A stretch of DNA of 64,000 bases from Chlamydomonas reinhardtii (Eukaryota; Chlorophyta; Chlorophyceae; Chlamydomonadales; Chlamydomonadaceae): NCBI RefSeq assembly GCF_000002595.2, contig NC_057016.1, forward strand, positions 4,818,018-4,882,017, read 5' to 3'. The notes under the pieces were generated by a model, which was not told the DNA's origin, did not search any database, and saw only the letters and a program-made list of their open reading frames with translations. Positions 26,891 through 39,247 of the stretch are shown here, piece by piece. The position numbers were made by a program, and so were the translations under genes. Numbering within the stretch: the first letter of the stretch is position 1; the number at the start of each line of letters is the position of its first letter.

Positions 26891-27290
26891 ACGCGCTTGA
26901 TGTTACCCCTGCCGCCCGCCCATCGCTGCCCCCCAGCGCCGTGCCGCCCGCGTGCCAGGCCGCGCACAGCAGCCACCCCTCGCTCCAGCCGCGCCAACAC
27001 CCGCCGTACGAGTGAGTCCAGCGAGTGCGGACGCCTGGCGGACGCCTGGCACCAGAGCGCCTCGGCGATGGTGCCGTCCAGAAAGGCGGCGAGGGTGCGC
27101 CAGGTGTTGGACACGCTGTCACGAGCCCAGGCCCGAGAGGTCAGCTCCAGGGAGGGGCCGGCCACGGTCTACATGGCGGGGGTGGTGGGGGCAGCGGCGT
27201 CGGTCGCGGAGGCCGATGCCGGGAGCTTTGCCGGGATGCCGGGAGCTTTTATTTTTGAGCCCATGTGCCGGTCATGACTTCACTCAACGG
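26891..27290 (-). pseudogene. Deletion junction with WARDSVSNTWRTL fragment, copy 3
   Basis: From about 26915 the minus strand carries LTSRAWARDSVSNTWRTLA and FLDG, fused directly to the OAS 3' flank. In A and B these are separated by the complete OAS gene. A deletion or unequal recombination between units explains this. There are no intact exons. Confidence 0.5.
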
Positions 27291-27930
27291 CTTGACATCG
27301 TCGCAAGGAGCCTAGCCGCGGCAGCCCAAGCGGACGCCCAACCCCGCCGACACAGGTGGCAGGGTTTCGGCATGACGCCGGAACTTCACGTCGTGACGAT
27401 CACCGTTCTGACCTATAGGCATTTACTAGCTCATAATCATTGTAAATCGCGTTTGATAAAACTCGCTGGGAGGCGGAACCGCCCTTCCTCGAGGTCCCGC
27501 CGATGACCGCCACGAGCGCCTCAGAGCATCGCAACTAGCTTTGGGATCGCTCGATTTATACATCCTCGCACCACCGGCTCGCCGCGGGTTCGATGGCGGC
27601 AAATCAGCACATCGGTAAGCACGGTGAATGCAACTTACTGCCGATCTGTGTTTGATAGGCACAGGTCCCCGAGCCACGGTGGGCTCACTGTTCACCCACT
27701 GGTCACCCAGCTCCAGGCTTAAGAGAAGTTGCCGACGCGAAGGTTGAGGAGTTGCTGATGTAAGCCCGCCGCCCGCCCTCGCCACCACGCCGCCTGGTCG
27801 CGACCCCACCCCACCCCGCCCCACCCCACCCTGGCTCCCCACCCCCGCCAGACCTATCCGCTGTCAGCACGAGCGGCAGTGGCGACGATGACAGCGATAT
27901 TGGCACCACTGCAGCGGCAACACTAGGTAT
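27290..27930. other. Unique stretch between truncated unit and palindrome
   Basis: No convincing gene. Minus-strand open frames (27426-27842) are Gly/Arg/Ala-rich and look like GC-rich background. A pyrimidine-rich (CCCCA)n-like run lies at about 27805-27850. Confidence 0.3.
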
Positions 27931-27939
27931 CTGCTCGCC

Positions 27940-28318
27940 CACATCCCCCACGCAAGGTCTCGCATTACGTGCCGCTGCTCGTGCTGCTACTGGATGGGAC
28001 TTCGGTGGGCCACAGCGTGCGGCTGGCCGCTACGGTGCTGAGCTTCACCAACAGCGCGTACCGCATGGCTCTGGGTCTGGGCCTGGACTTCTGGACTGCC
28101 CCCACACGGCGCCAGCTCGCGCACTGCTCAACAGCGCTGATAACTTTCAAGGTGCTCGCGACTGTGCTTGTGGATGGGGCCCATCCTGATTGTGTGGGTG
28201 GTGTCATGGCTGCGGGGCGCACTGTTTGCCATCTGGGCAGCAGCCCTATAGCTATGCTCAAGCACATTGGCCAGAATAGTGTCAAGATGTTGCTGACTTA
28301 GCAGAGGATAGCTCCCCC
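27940..28318 (+). repeat. Left arm of inverted repeat at gap 2
   Basis: Reverse complement of about 28419-28800. The plus strand holds an open frame of 110 codons (27969-28301) with GHSVRLAATVLSFT, LDFWTAP and AHCSTALITFKVLATVLVDG, ending in the palindrome centre. The opposite strand is also open. No family recognised. Confidence 0.7.
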
Positions 28319-28418
28319 NNNNNNNNNNNNNNNNNNNNNNNNNNNNNNNNNNNNNNNNNNNNNNNNNNNNNNNNNNNNNNNNNNNNNNNNNNNNNNNNNN
28401 NNNNNNNNNNNNNNNNNN
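28319..28418. other. Assembly gap (100 N)
   Basis: Exactly 100 N, the usual placeholder for unknown length, sitting at the centre of the inverted repeat. Confidence 0.99.
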
Positions 28419-28830
28419 AGCTCCGCCGGCCACAACCCCGCTATCCTCTGCTAAGTCAGCAACGTCTTGACACTGATCTGGCCAATGTGCTTGAGCATAG
28501 CTATAGGGCTGCTGCCCAGATGGCAAACAGTGCGCCCCGCAGCCATGACACCACCCACACAATCAGGATGGGCCCCATCCACAAGCACAGTCGCGAGCAC
28601 CTTGAAAGTTATCAGCGCTGTTGAGCAGTGCGCGAGCTGGCGCCGTGCGGGGGCAGTCCAGAAGTCCAGGCCCAGATCCGCAGCCATGCGGTACGTGCTG
28701 AGGGTGAAGCTCAGCACCGTAGCGGCCAGCCGCACGCTGTGGCCCACCGAAGTCCCATCCAGTAGCAGCACGAACAGCGGCACCAGCAGGAGGTGAGAAA
28801 TGCGCGACCTTGCGTGGGGGATGTGGGGGG
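28419..28830 (-). repeat. Right arm of inverted repeat at gap 2
   Basis: Matches 27940-28318 inverted and 692-1110 direct. The same 110-codon frame reads on the minus strand at 28451-28783. From about 28830 outward the sequence joins the duplicated block. Confidence 0.7.
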
Positions 28831-30840
28831 TATAGTTTTGGTGTTAGGATAAAGGGCTGTCTCACCACGCTTGGCACGCATGCTTGACTGCAGTGCGTGC
28901 TTCGTTTGAGTTGTAGAACGTAGCAGATTTCACGAGTATGCGGTACGCGCTCTTGGACATCCTGCTGGGTAAAGCGGCATGCAGCATTGCGATGCACCTG
29001 TGGTGGCGGTGGCACTGGCCCGGCTGCGGCTGCGGCTGCAGACCGGAGCCCAGCGGCGGCATCCGCATGCGGAGCGGAGGGAGCAGGCAACACCTCGTGG
29101 TGGAGGACAGCGTAGCGCCGCTGGAAAGGCGGTGCTGGCGTGCATGTCACGGCCGGTCGGCGCTTGGTTGTGGGTAGGGGCGAGCACAGCATTTGGTGTA
29201 CAATATCAGCAGCCTAATGACGGCTGTATGACGGCGGTTTGAATGTATGTGGATGTGTAGCAGGAGTGCTACTAGAAGCCCGCTTCTGGGCGCTCATCTG
29301 CTGCGTGAAAGTACTTGTGGACGCCGGAGAAGAGGATCTGCTGGGCCCAACGTAGGCAGACGGGCGGGAACATAGAGCGCAAAACCTTTAGACCGCAGTT
29401 TCGTGTACGGTATGTTGAGTAAAATCCATTCGGGGACGCGGTGTGCCGGATGCCGCGCCGGTGTTCCTGACGCCGTGACTTCCAGAGGCGGTATGGTAAA
29501 GACGGTAACGGCTCCGTGTGAGTTGGAGCCACAGTTACGTGTGTGCAGCGCGCCGAGCTCGGTTTCGCAGTGGGGGCTATAGGGCCTTAGGTGCTGACGT
29601 TTTGTCAGGTTGGCGTTGAGTTCTGCTTTGGCTGCAGGTGTTGGGTCAAGGTTGGTCTGGGGGCCATGCCTGCCTCGTCCGGCCGTACGTGGTCCGGGAC
29701 GGAGGTGGTGCCAAGCAACCCGGTCTCACCCTGGGCGTGCCCATACACGCGGCACCGTCCAAAGCCCAAACCACCCCAAATTCCTATGCAGGGCATATGT
29801 ATGCTATGAATAATAGCTGAAATTGGGCCTGGGGTGACCTGTCCGCTCGCTGCGCTCGCGAAATGCAGCGACATGCCCCGACTATGTGCACGAAGGAGTG
29901 TATGTGGTGGCACAGTTATTGCAGGCGGCGCTGGCCGGGGGAGGCACTGCTGGCAAAGGGCCTGGGGATGGGGGTGGGGCACGCCGGCGTTAGGGTGCAC
30001 GGGATGCTGCGCAGTTGCTGCGTCATGCAGGTGGCAGAAGGGCTAAGAGAGGGGTATGCAAGGGATATGTGGAAGCCCGGTCGCAGCACATGCAACGGGG
30101 CGTCAGGTTCACTTGGAAAGACTGCGGTTTCCCTCGAATTCAAGTGTTCATTGTGCGTCCATTGTGTAATGTCTTTCCCCATCGGTACACGCCATTGTGC
30201 CACTCGCTTCCCAGCCTTCCACACCGTACGTCAGACGCCACGACGTGGGCGTCCCGTCCCGATCCACAGTGTTGGTATTGCTAAGCCATGTGGTCAAAAA
30301 GAAAGGATTACCCATGCCGTCTACTTGGTCTCCATGCCGCCAGGTCTCCATTCCGTCAATGACAGTTCAGAAATTCGTGGAGGTCCAGTGTGGGGATGAG
30401 GTGTACCCTGCCCTGGGGATGAGCGTCAGCAAGCAAGCCCGACCCCGGATGCCCGATTGCCTGTGACGGCTAGACACCTTCATGCCATCGGCAAACATCG
30501 CTTACATTGCAGGCGGCGCGCAGGTTCGCGCTTGGCGGTCAACCAGCTCCGTTCACAGCCGCATTCAGTGCCACTGGTGTGGTTCATTTGGGCCTGGCGT
30601 CGGCAGTCCGACACCATATGTAACCCTGCTGCCGCCACGACACACGCCACCGCAACACCGCAACACGGATGCCTGACCAACCAACACGCTTAATGTTACC
30701 CCCTACCGCCCGCGCACCGCTGCCCCCAAAGCTGCCCCCTGACATGCGCCACATCCACAGCCCGCCGGCAGGTGGTGCGCGCACGTTCCGCACTACCGTA
30801 TGTACTGACCCTGCTGCGTCAATAAGATAGGAGTGCTGCC
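28831..30840. repeat. Segmental-duplication block, copy 4
   Basis: Corresponds to 14956-16951 but more diverged than copies 2 and 3 are from each other. It lacks the 4-kb hAT-like insertion. It leads into the 3' flank of OASL-C. No gene recognised. Confidence 0.65.
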
Positions 30841-33800
30841 TCACGCGGCCTTGAGCGCCCGTATGGCGGGGGCCAGCGAGCTCTGCTGCTCCAGCTCCCA
30901 CATGCTGCCGCCCTCCACCACCCGCTTCAGCTCGCGGGACTTGTGCGCCAGCCGGCACCAGTCCACTGCGCGGCGCGGCTGGGGCTGTGCCAGCACACAG
31001 CGGAGGCGGGATTCAGGATGGGTGCGGCGTGAGTAACGGTTACAATAATGTTGCTATATCCAGCAGTGTGCATGCAAAGGTGGTCATATGAAGAGCGGAG
31101 AGGATGGCGTGTCCACTCACCGCCGCCAGATTGCAGGTGGGATCGATAGGGTGCAGCACTACCACGGGATCATTCCGCCACGCGTGCCTGCAGCTCTCCG
31201 CCTGCACCCGGGTGTAGCCCCACACCGGCCCCGCCTCCAGCACCACCACTTTCCGGTCCGATACTGCCTCGTCCAGCAACTCCAGGGCCGCCAGGAACAG
31301 AGACACCTCTGCGGTGCGACTGTGGAAGGCGTTGCAAGCCATGGGTTTTGGGGCTCCGGGTATGTAAGAATGGTGTTATGCAAAGGGCACGCCATAGCAT
31401 GAAGGCGCGCATCAGGGCGGGGAGGGTTACAAACAAAAGTCCCCGACCCCACCCTGCAGAACCTCCCGATCCCCCATGACCGACGACCGACGGTGCCGTA
31501 CCGTGCCGTACACCCCCTAAATCCCCTCTGGTTGTTTCCAGGATGGTGCCAAACGACTGCTTGCTGCGAGCTATAATAACATGCAAACACGGGAAGTTCG
31601 CACGGGACCACAGGCATGTTCAGAGGCATGTTGACATGTGGACATCTTGCGGCCGTTCAGTTGCACCCATATACACATGGGACATAGCGAGGGCCCATAT
31701 CCCCTCAATTACTCCCTGATCAGAACTCTAAAAACGAATTCTGAGCGCTCTCATCAGGCTCTTTCCATTTGAAGGGTGGGGTGTGTCTGCGCCTCTGCGG
31801 CATCCTTTAACCCCCCCCCCCCCCCCATGCACGCATCGTCCTAAATTCGAAGCCATGTCTCCGCAAGCACCCTATGCACCCAGTGATAGGCACGCACACT
31901 CACTCTTGCTTGCCGGGGCTGAGCAGGCCCTTGCGTTGCGCCGCCGCCAGCACCACTGTCTCCAGCAGCACGCTGGGCACGTTCGGTATCTCCGCCTGGA
32001 GGCCGTACTTGTACCAGCACTGCATGCACACATGATAACAGTGACCACGCACGCACGATGTTGCATTGCGCCTCTCTCACGCATTGAAAGCACGAGCTAT
32101 CTATGCACGTGCTCTTGAATCTGCAACTCGTAGCACAACAGCCAAACCGCCAACAGCCACACACCGGCGCTCACCTTGATCAGCCGCACCAAGCTCTTGA
32201 CACGGTCATGCGTGTCCTTGACCACCGCCGTCAGCGCCTCCGCCAGGGCCGCCTCGCGAGTTGGGTCCGCCTGGCGCAGGTGCGGCGGCGTGTCCCATAG
32301 CGCCTGCATCAGCACGTCGCGCTGCGCCTTGCCGCGGTCAGGAGTGGTTGCTTGCTTGCCTGCCGCCGGACAAATCGGGACAGATGGTGATGTAACTGTA
32401 CTGGTTACCGGTAAATTGGATTCGATGTCTCCAACATGCATACTTTGGCTGGCGGTACCGGCGCCCCATCCTACACACATACACACACATACACACACAT
32501 ACCCTGCTGGGACGCCACGTGTGCCGCCATCTTGATGTCCACGTCCACTCCATGCACCTTGACCTGCGGGGTGCATGCCGTGCCAAGCGGAGGAGGCCGA
32601 CGGTAACAATCAGGGGTTTCTGCGGGCGTGTCAAGTCCTACTGCTGTCGCTGCCCGATACCCAGCACGGCAACCACAACGGGAAGTGGTGGAATGCATGT
32701 GCAAACGTTGTGAGGCCTTCCGTGCACCTTCCGTGCGTGTGCCACTCACGTTGACGCAGTGCTTGTAGTGCGTGCCGTGCTCCACCTCCACCACGTCGTG
32801 CAGCCCCTGTCCCCGCAGGTACGCCGCCACCACCCGCTGCATCTCGCGCTGCAGCCGCTCCCCCGCCTCGCCGCTCCAGTCGGCAGCCTTGAGCGCCCGC
32901 TCCTGGAACTTAATCACGAACACAGACAGGTCGACATCAAAGGCCCCGCGCACGAGGGTGCGGCGCCCGAAGCTGCCGCCCTTGTGGAACCGGTCAACCT
33001 GTGGAAGGGATGAATGTAGGTGGGCCGCCGGATCCGCAGGACTCAACATGAGGCTCCGTTGGCCGGTGAGTTATGGACCCGCCCGTAGCGGATGAGATTG
33101 TTGGCTCACGGAGCTGTGGTTCTGTGGGCGCCGGAGCCCAGGTGGCTGGGGCAGGCTATCTAGCTACCGCGCGCGGCTACCGTACTTACGATCCCGCTGA
33201 TCCCACACGAATGCAAGCACCTTGAGGACTGGGCACTGCACCAGCAGCTTGTGAATGAGGTGGTTGGCGGCCTGCGGCTCCGTATTGGACACGCCCTGTG
33301 CCGTCAGCGGCCGCAGCTCCCCGTTGAAGTGGCGCACGTAGCTCTTGTCCCCACCAGGCGTGAGGTCCAGGTGCATCTGCGCCGGTAGGTGCCAGTGTCG
33401 CCCGTTAGAGGGATGGGGTAACGGGCGTGGGTTGAAACCCGAGACTGCGGTCGGGTGGCTGTGACTCCCTGTGCCCTCTCGTCTGCGAAATGCAAGCAGC
33501 CTGATAGATGCAATCTCGTACGTACCATCTTGAGTGTGCGGTGTGGGTCGCCAGCGCTGATCGGTGGGAAGACCTGCAACGCAAGTGACCAGCGCCCAAA
33601 GATGTGACACCGGTGGGGATGTGACATCGGTTGCCCTGTGCACCCGTAATACACCCGTAACAGTGCCCGCATACTCTCAGCCTGCGTGATGGCTCCACAA
33701 CGCCGCCGCACTTCTCCATCCTCCGCTCTCTAGCTCACCTGCCTGAGGCGTTGTGCCGCAGCTGATGCCTTGGAAAGTCGGGCCTGTGCTTGAAGGGCCT

Positions 33801-34026
33801 GCGCAAGGGCCTGGGCCTGGGCCACGAAGCTGCTGTCGACTGGGTCATAGAGGTCGATGTCAGCGACGCCATCGTCATCGTAATAATCCCATGGATCGAC
33901 ATCGTAGTCCTGTCAAAATCAGGATTCACTTTGCGAGCGTTGCAAGCAGGCGTTCGGCCGAGGCCTTCTCCGCACCTCGTCCTCGTAAAGCGCCCTCGCT
34001 AGCTTGATAAAATCAGAATAGCTCAT
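30841..34026 (-). CDS. OASL-C: 2'-5'-oligoadenylate synthetase-like nucleotidyltransferase, 459 aa
   Basis: Ten exons on the minus strand: 33976-34026, 33739-33909, 33526-33573, 33221-33376, 32750-32998, 32503-32563, 32175-32359, 31904-32019, 31121-31319, 30841-30984, closing to 460 codons. Exon 2 reads DYDVDPWDYYDDDGVADIDL, an acidic linker like that of OASL-D (SDYDYWSAYYDAEDEW). This is therefore probably the ancestral reading frame. Catalytic elements are intact: HKGGSFGRR, FDVDLSVF, VDVDIKM. The helical half has VKSLVRLIKVCWYK, HPIDPTCNLA and DWCRLAHKS. Intron 8 carries the hAT-like element without the LINE piece. The gene differs from A and B at scattered residues and is an earlier duplicate. 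Confidence 0.86.
31411..31827. mobile_element. hAT-like non-autonomous element in intron 8 of OASL-C, without LINE fragment
   Basis: Same ends and flanks as 9072-9950, but the sequence runs from GGGCCCATAT (near 31700) straight to the ATTACTCCCTGATC segment, skipping the LINE-derived 400 bases. A C/CC run of about 15 lies at 31809-31824. Confidence 0.6.
32472..32501. repeat. Short (CA)n tract in intron 6 of OASL-C
   Basis: About 30 bases with TA interruptions, at the same donor position as the longer tracts in A and B. Confidence 0.9.
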
Positions 34027-34029
34027 GCT

Positions 34030-34650
34030 GCTTGAATCTCCTTGCCTCGTGCGCTCGAAACGGTAGATAGAGCTGTTGTTCAGTTGTCCACTTAAAAACA
34101 AAAAAGGTTTGTCCTTGCCAACCGAAGATGTATGATATAGCTAAACAGTAATACAAGTCTGCTCAATGATGGACATATGAATGAAGGACGCGTTTAGAAT
34201 AATGTCAATGAACGGCAGCGGTTGACACGCGTGCCCGATCGGGGCATTCCCAATCAATGGTTGCTGCTAATTGCCCAGTTGAGCTCAGCTGCAAGAAGAT
34301 GGCACGGCTCAGACAGGCGAAACCTCGCGCGCTCGGCGCCACGACCATTTTGCCAATGGTGTTCCTATGCCGCGCGGGACCGGGACCGGGACTCAGGCAG
34401 GAGTCAGGAAGGGGCGAGTGCTTTCGAAGCGAGGCTAGCGCTCCCCCACCAGTCCGCTCCCGTGGTGCCGTGACAGTATATACCTGCACGGTACACGGCA
34501 TCTCATACAGCCCAGCCCATCATATCATAAGCAGACCGCTCGGTGCGGTGGCGTCCCATGTGGTTTGCCCGCTGGCATCCGAGTTCCGAAACTCTCGCCA
34601 TCGCCGCGCTTGGTCTACGCCTATTACAGGCAGTCACCAAATTACCGAAA
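34030..34650. other. Upstream region of OASL-C with duplicated remnant
   Basis: 34027-34310 is the 5' flank shared with A and B (including the segment next to the relic OAS exon). From about 34310 it diverges and no gene is seen. Confidence 0.4.
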
Positions 34651-34657
34651 AAGTAAG

Positions 34658-35852
34658 TCAGGGGGGGTACGAACAATAGTTCCAGACCCCACCCTGCAAA
34701 ACCCCCCGACCCCCCCTGACCGACGACCGACCGTGCCGTACCGTGCCGTACACCCCCGACACCCCCTCTGTTTTCTGCCTGGATGGTGTCAAACGACTGC
34801 TTTCAGCGAGCTCTATAAACATGTAAAAACGGGAAGTTCGCAGGGCACGTCTTGACCACAGCCATGTTGTCAACATGTTGTGAACATGTTGCGACCGCTC
34901 AGTTGCACCCGTGTAAAGCACGCCCACGAGATGTGCCTACGCATGGGACATACACATGCGTTCTCCTCCGGCGCGTAAGCACCGGTCCGTGACTTGTGGC
35001 GCGTCCTGGTCAGGCGAGACGTGTCGCACCCCAACATCCCAACCCAACATGTGTTGGCGGGCGGTAGCCCTTCGTCTTCTGGTAGGCTCTTGACGTTCCC
35101 CAGCCGTTAAAAGCTTCCATAACATGCTTTGGGCAACGGTCTGGGCTTGCCGGGCTGTCTTATGAGGCCCAGACGAATGTTTCCGGCACACCGTGACGAA
35201 ACCTTGGGACCGACGACCGACCGAACTTTGGGGGCCCATATCTCCGCTGTCCCCTCTGTAACATCCGCATTCATATCTCCGCAATGTACTACCCTGAACA
35301 AAATCCTGAAAGCGGATTCTGAGCGCCCTCGTCAGGGTGGGGCCCAGCGCTCGTATCTTCGTTCGGAACGAAATTTGCCCAAAAAGGGCTCTGGCGGACG
35401 AAATGTTTTTGATCTTGACTTTTCGGCCAAAACGCACGGGATCTTGGGGGGTCTTTCGGCAAACAGACGAAGACATTTTTGGGATTTCGGCCACTTTTGG
35501 CCGAAGGACAAGCAGGGGTTCCAGCGGCTACTCCACGGCTGAAACCTGCGTGGCATATGGTAAGAAGACTCAGAGGGCCGTATCTATGGGTGTTGACGGC
35601 GGGAGAGTGAGGTTGGGTCGGCGGGAAGCAGGGGAAGAGGTGTCGTGTTGTGTCGGTCGACATCTGAGAATGTTCTGGGGCATTGGGTTCACTGTTATAT
35701 TCCCGCGCATTTTTGCCGAGATCGCCGAACCCGGCAGCCTGTTTCGTCAACCAAACGAAGCCATGTTAAGGAATTCGGCCACTGACGCGGCCCCTACCTT
35801 CGGAAGATACGAGCGCTGGGTATGCCTGCGGCATTCTTTCCCCCCCCCCCTG
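34658..35852. mobile_element. hAT-like non-autonomous element, 1195 bp, host of a nested insertion
   Basis: Starts CAGGGGGGGTACGAAC and ends in a run of C followed by CTG, so the tips are inverted. It is flanked by a 7-bp duplication AGTAAGT (34651-34657 and 35853-35859). The internal sequence (GACCGACGACCGACCGTGCC, GTGCCGTACCGTGCCGTACA) matches the intronic elements in OASL-A, B and C. It is interrupted at 35345-35818 by a second element. No transposase. Confidence 0.75.
35345..35818. mobile_element. Nested hAT-like MITE, about 474 bp
   Basis: Starts CAGCGCTCGTATCTT and ends AAGATACGAGCGCTG, an exact inversion. Its first 170 bases resemble the right end of the 4067-bp element (5770-5957, inverted), including AAATTTGCCC and GGGGGGTCTTTC motifs. 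The target duplication is not clear. It splits the older element at 34658-35852. Confidence 0.7.
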
Positions 35853-35859
35853 AGTAAGT

Positions 35860-36955
35860 GGGCCAGAGCTGTACAGCCTCCCTACCTACCATGTCCCTGT
35901 CATGCTTTAAACCCAAACAACTTAGACGACTGTGCCGTCCAACTGTCCAACTCACCGTGATGGGAAGGCGCGGCGTGCATGTGCGTAGAGAGGGGGGGGG
36001 CGGGAGTTCTGTCACTGCTTCTAACCATCGGACGCAGCACAGGCAGGCTGTGTGCGCATATGTGTGCTAGTGGCGCTAGTTGCAGCGCGCGGGACCGTGG
36101 CAGGCCGTGATGGGAACGAAGGCGCGGCGAACACTGAGAAAAATCAAACAAGCACAAACAAGCATGTTGGACAAGATGTGTGGTTCCTCTCGCACGGGAA
36201 AAGTGGGCTGCAGTGCTGCACCCATGTCACGTCTCTAGTCTGAGGCCGCAAGCGTCTACCTCCTCTCCTGGACATAGCCGGGGTCGGTTCGTACAGGCAG
36301 GGCCCGCCATGCGTCCGCCCACGTCCCGCTGCCCAGCAAAAGCACAGCCAGCAATCAAACAAACAGCAGAAAATCCTCTACCCACAACGCTTTTCACTGC
36401 TGCAGCCTACCACAAACTGCACGATGCTGTGCTCGCCAGCAAAGACCCTAACCAGACACCGACCAGCCTGAACCTGCGCGCCGGCGCCGCTTCTTGGGCG
36501 GCGCCGCGCTGTCCTCCTCCACGTGGCCTTGCTCGCCCCTCCGCTATGCACGTGCACGCCGCAACTGCTGGGCCCAGGGCCACTGCCGCCAGGCCCTGTG
36601 CCGCTGCTCCTGCTGCTGCCGCTCCTGCTGCTGCTGCTGCTGCTGCTGCTGGTGGGGCCAGGCCCTCCAGTCAGGCACGCACGCACGCAGGCAGGCATGG
36701 ACAGGGGCGATCCTATGGGGCTTCATCAACACATTACGCAGCCACATTGTGAAAGGCGAAACCCCCCATGCGTGTCCGTACCGCAGTGCGCCTCCACCCT
36801 CAAGACTCAGTCCCCACTCGTCATGGTGCTGCCCTCACGCCGCAGTCGGCATTTACTTGACCGCAGTAATTGCAGGTGCCGCCGCTATGTTTACTAAGAA
36901 TCTGTCATACCTTCTTCAACACGCAAGGCGACCTTCTGTCCGCCGCATGGCAATG
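35860..36955. other. Intergenic, 3' of OASL-D
   Basis: No supported gene. A (CTG)n run lies at about 36618-36652 and GC-rich open frames on both strands overlap each other. The region is the 3' flank of OASL-D and the distal side of the nested elements. Confidence 0.4.
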
Positions 36956-36959
36956 AGGA

Positions 36960-39167
36960 TCACGGCGCCAGCTGCACCCGTATGGCGGCTGCCAGCGAGC
37001 TGCTGGCCACCAGCTCCAGCATGTTGCAGTCCCGCACCACCCGCCGCAGCGCGCGGGCCGCAGCCGCCAGCGCCGACCAGTCCACAGCGCGGTCGGGCTG
37101 GGGGCACTGCGCGCGCCGGCAACAGGTGTAGAGGCAGGATGGAGGCAGGTCAGAATATATATACTCAGGAAAGGGCGGGAGGAGCAGGGTGGGGAAGGGG
37201 CACAGCGCACGTTGGTACAAGGCAGCCAAAGGCAGGGCTTGCAATGCAACCTGCAGGGCCTGCTGCCGTACTTGCACACGCTGCGAATGCATCACGCGCT
37301 CTCACCGCCGCCAGGTTGCAGGTGGGGTCGATGGGGTGCAGCACCACAACGGGGTCATTCCGCCACACGTGCCTGCAGCTCTCCGCCTGCGCCCGGGTGT
37401 AGCCCCACACCGGCCCCGCCTCCAGCAGCACCACCTCCCGGCGGGTCACAGCCGCGTCCAGCAACTCCAGGGCCGCCAGGAAAACGGCCACCTCGGCTCC
37501 GGACCTGTAAGCGAACAGGTCGGCAGCTCAGTCGCCCAGATGTGCAGCGGTAAACAGAAACCCATTCTGTAGCCTACGCATTTGCTTGTGGCACGCACAC
37601 TCACTCTTGCTTGCCGGGGCTGAGCAGGCCCTTGCGCTGCGCCGCCGCCAGCACCACTGTCTCGAGCAGCACACTGGGCACGTAGGGGATGTACCGCTGC
37701 AGGGAGTTCTTGTACCAGCACTGCAGGTGGGTGGATTGGGAGCGAGTTGACAGGAAGTCACAGGTATGGGCAGGTGGTGTTGCCTGCTTGCGTGTGGCCT
37801 GCCGAGGGGGCGCGGTTTGTGCCCGATCTTCAACACACAGTTGTTTGTACAGCTCGTGGCAGTGGTGATCAGCACGCGCTCTAACCTTGACCAACCGCGC
37901 CACAAACTTGATACGATCCGAAATCTCCTTGACCACCGCCGTCAGCGCCTCCGCCAGCGCCGCCTCCCGCGCCGGGTCCGCCTGGCGCAGGTGCGGCGGC
38001 GTGTCCCACAGCGCCTGCATCAGCACGTCGCGCTGCGCCTTGCCGTTGTCGCGCCCACCGTTGCCTCCTGCGGTGCTCGGGCACAGCGGACGCGGGTAAC
38101 ATCACCACATCACAAGAAGGTCACTTAGCGTCGTCGGCAGCAGAGCAAGCAAGACGGATCTCTACCACATCATGCTTTCCTACCCAGAGGGACGATGGCC
38201 GTCATCTTGATGTCCATGTCCACACCGTGCACCTTGAGCTGCGTGTGTTGGTTGGGTGCTTGACCGTCAGGTGGGCCGGCTGGTAAAAACACAATCGTGA
38301 GCGCGGCAGCCCAGGCACATGCGACCATTGGCCAGAAACCACTGAGCCAAAAGCGCGGCAATCGTTTCCCCCTCCTGTGCGGTCTCATACGCGGAAGCTG
38401 GCAATTACATGCACGCTCTACCGCTCGTCCAGCAAGCAGCCAGCACGCACGTTGACGCAGTGCTTGTAGTGCGTGCCGTGCTCCACCTCCACCACATCGT
38501 GCAGCTCCTCCTGTCCCCGCAGGTACGCCGCCACGGCCCGCTGCATGTCGCGCTGCAGCCGCTCCCCCGCCTCGCCGCTCCAGTCCTCGTAATTCAGTGC
38601 CCGCTCCTGGAACTTAATCACGAAGACCGACAGGTCGACATCATGTGCGCCGCTCACGAGGGTGCGGCGCCCGAAGCTGCCGCCCTTGTGGATGCGGTAC
38701 ACCTGAGGCGGCGGGAATGGCACGACAGTCTGCACTAGCTTACATAAGCTGTACAGGGGAATCGCGAGCCCACGATGGCCGGGTGGGGCTGCTGGCTGGG
38801 GCCCGCGGGACACGTAATTGGCGCCGAAGTGGCTGCGGGGCTGCCTGGGCCGGGGCGTGGCCGGCTTGCCGGTTTGCCACACGTGCGGTACATTATCGTA
38901 ACGTACGTACCCATCTCAGCCCACACATGCTGCCCCATGCCATGCCCCGGCAAAACTCACATAGCCGCACCCCTACCGTACCTTGATGAGCGGGCATTTG
39001 CCCAGCAGGCCGTGGATGAGATTGGTGGCGACGGCGGCCTGCTTAGCCTGCTGCTCCGCCGCGGACCCGCCGGCGGGGGAGATGAGCAGCCGCAGCTGTC
39101 CATTGAAGTAGCGCTCGTAGGCCTTGCTGCCAGGGAGCATCTGTGTACGAAAAGCACACGGGAAGGG

Positions 39168-39247
<80 letters not shown>

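Noticed and set aside
27969-28301. 110-codon frame in the palindrome arms considered as a gene
   Set aside because: Both strands are open and copies are near-identical by recent duplication, so coding cannot be shown.
36494-37402. 302-codon plus-strand frame overlapping OASL-D
   Set aside because: It runs antisense through two OASL-D exons and a CTG repeat; composition is background.
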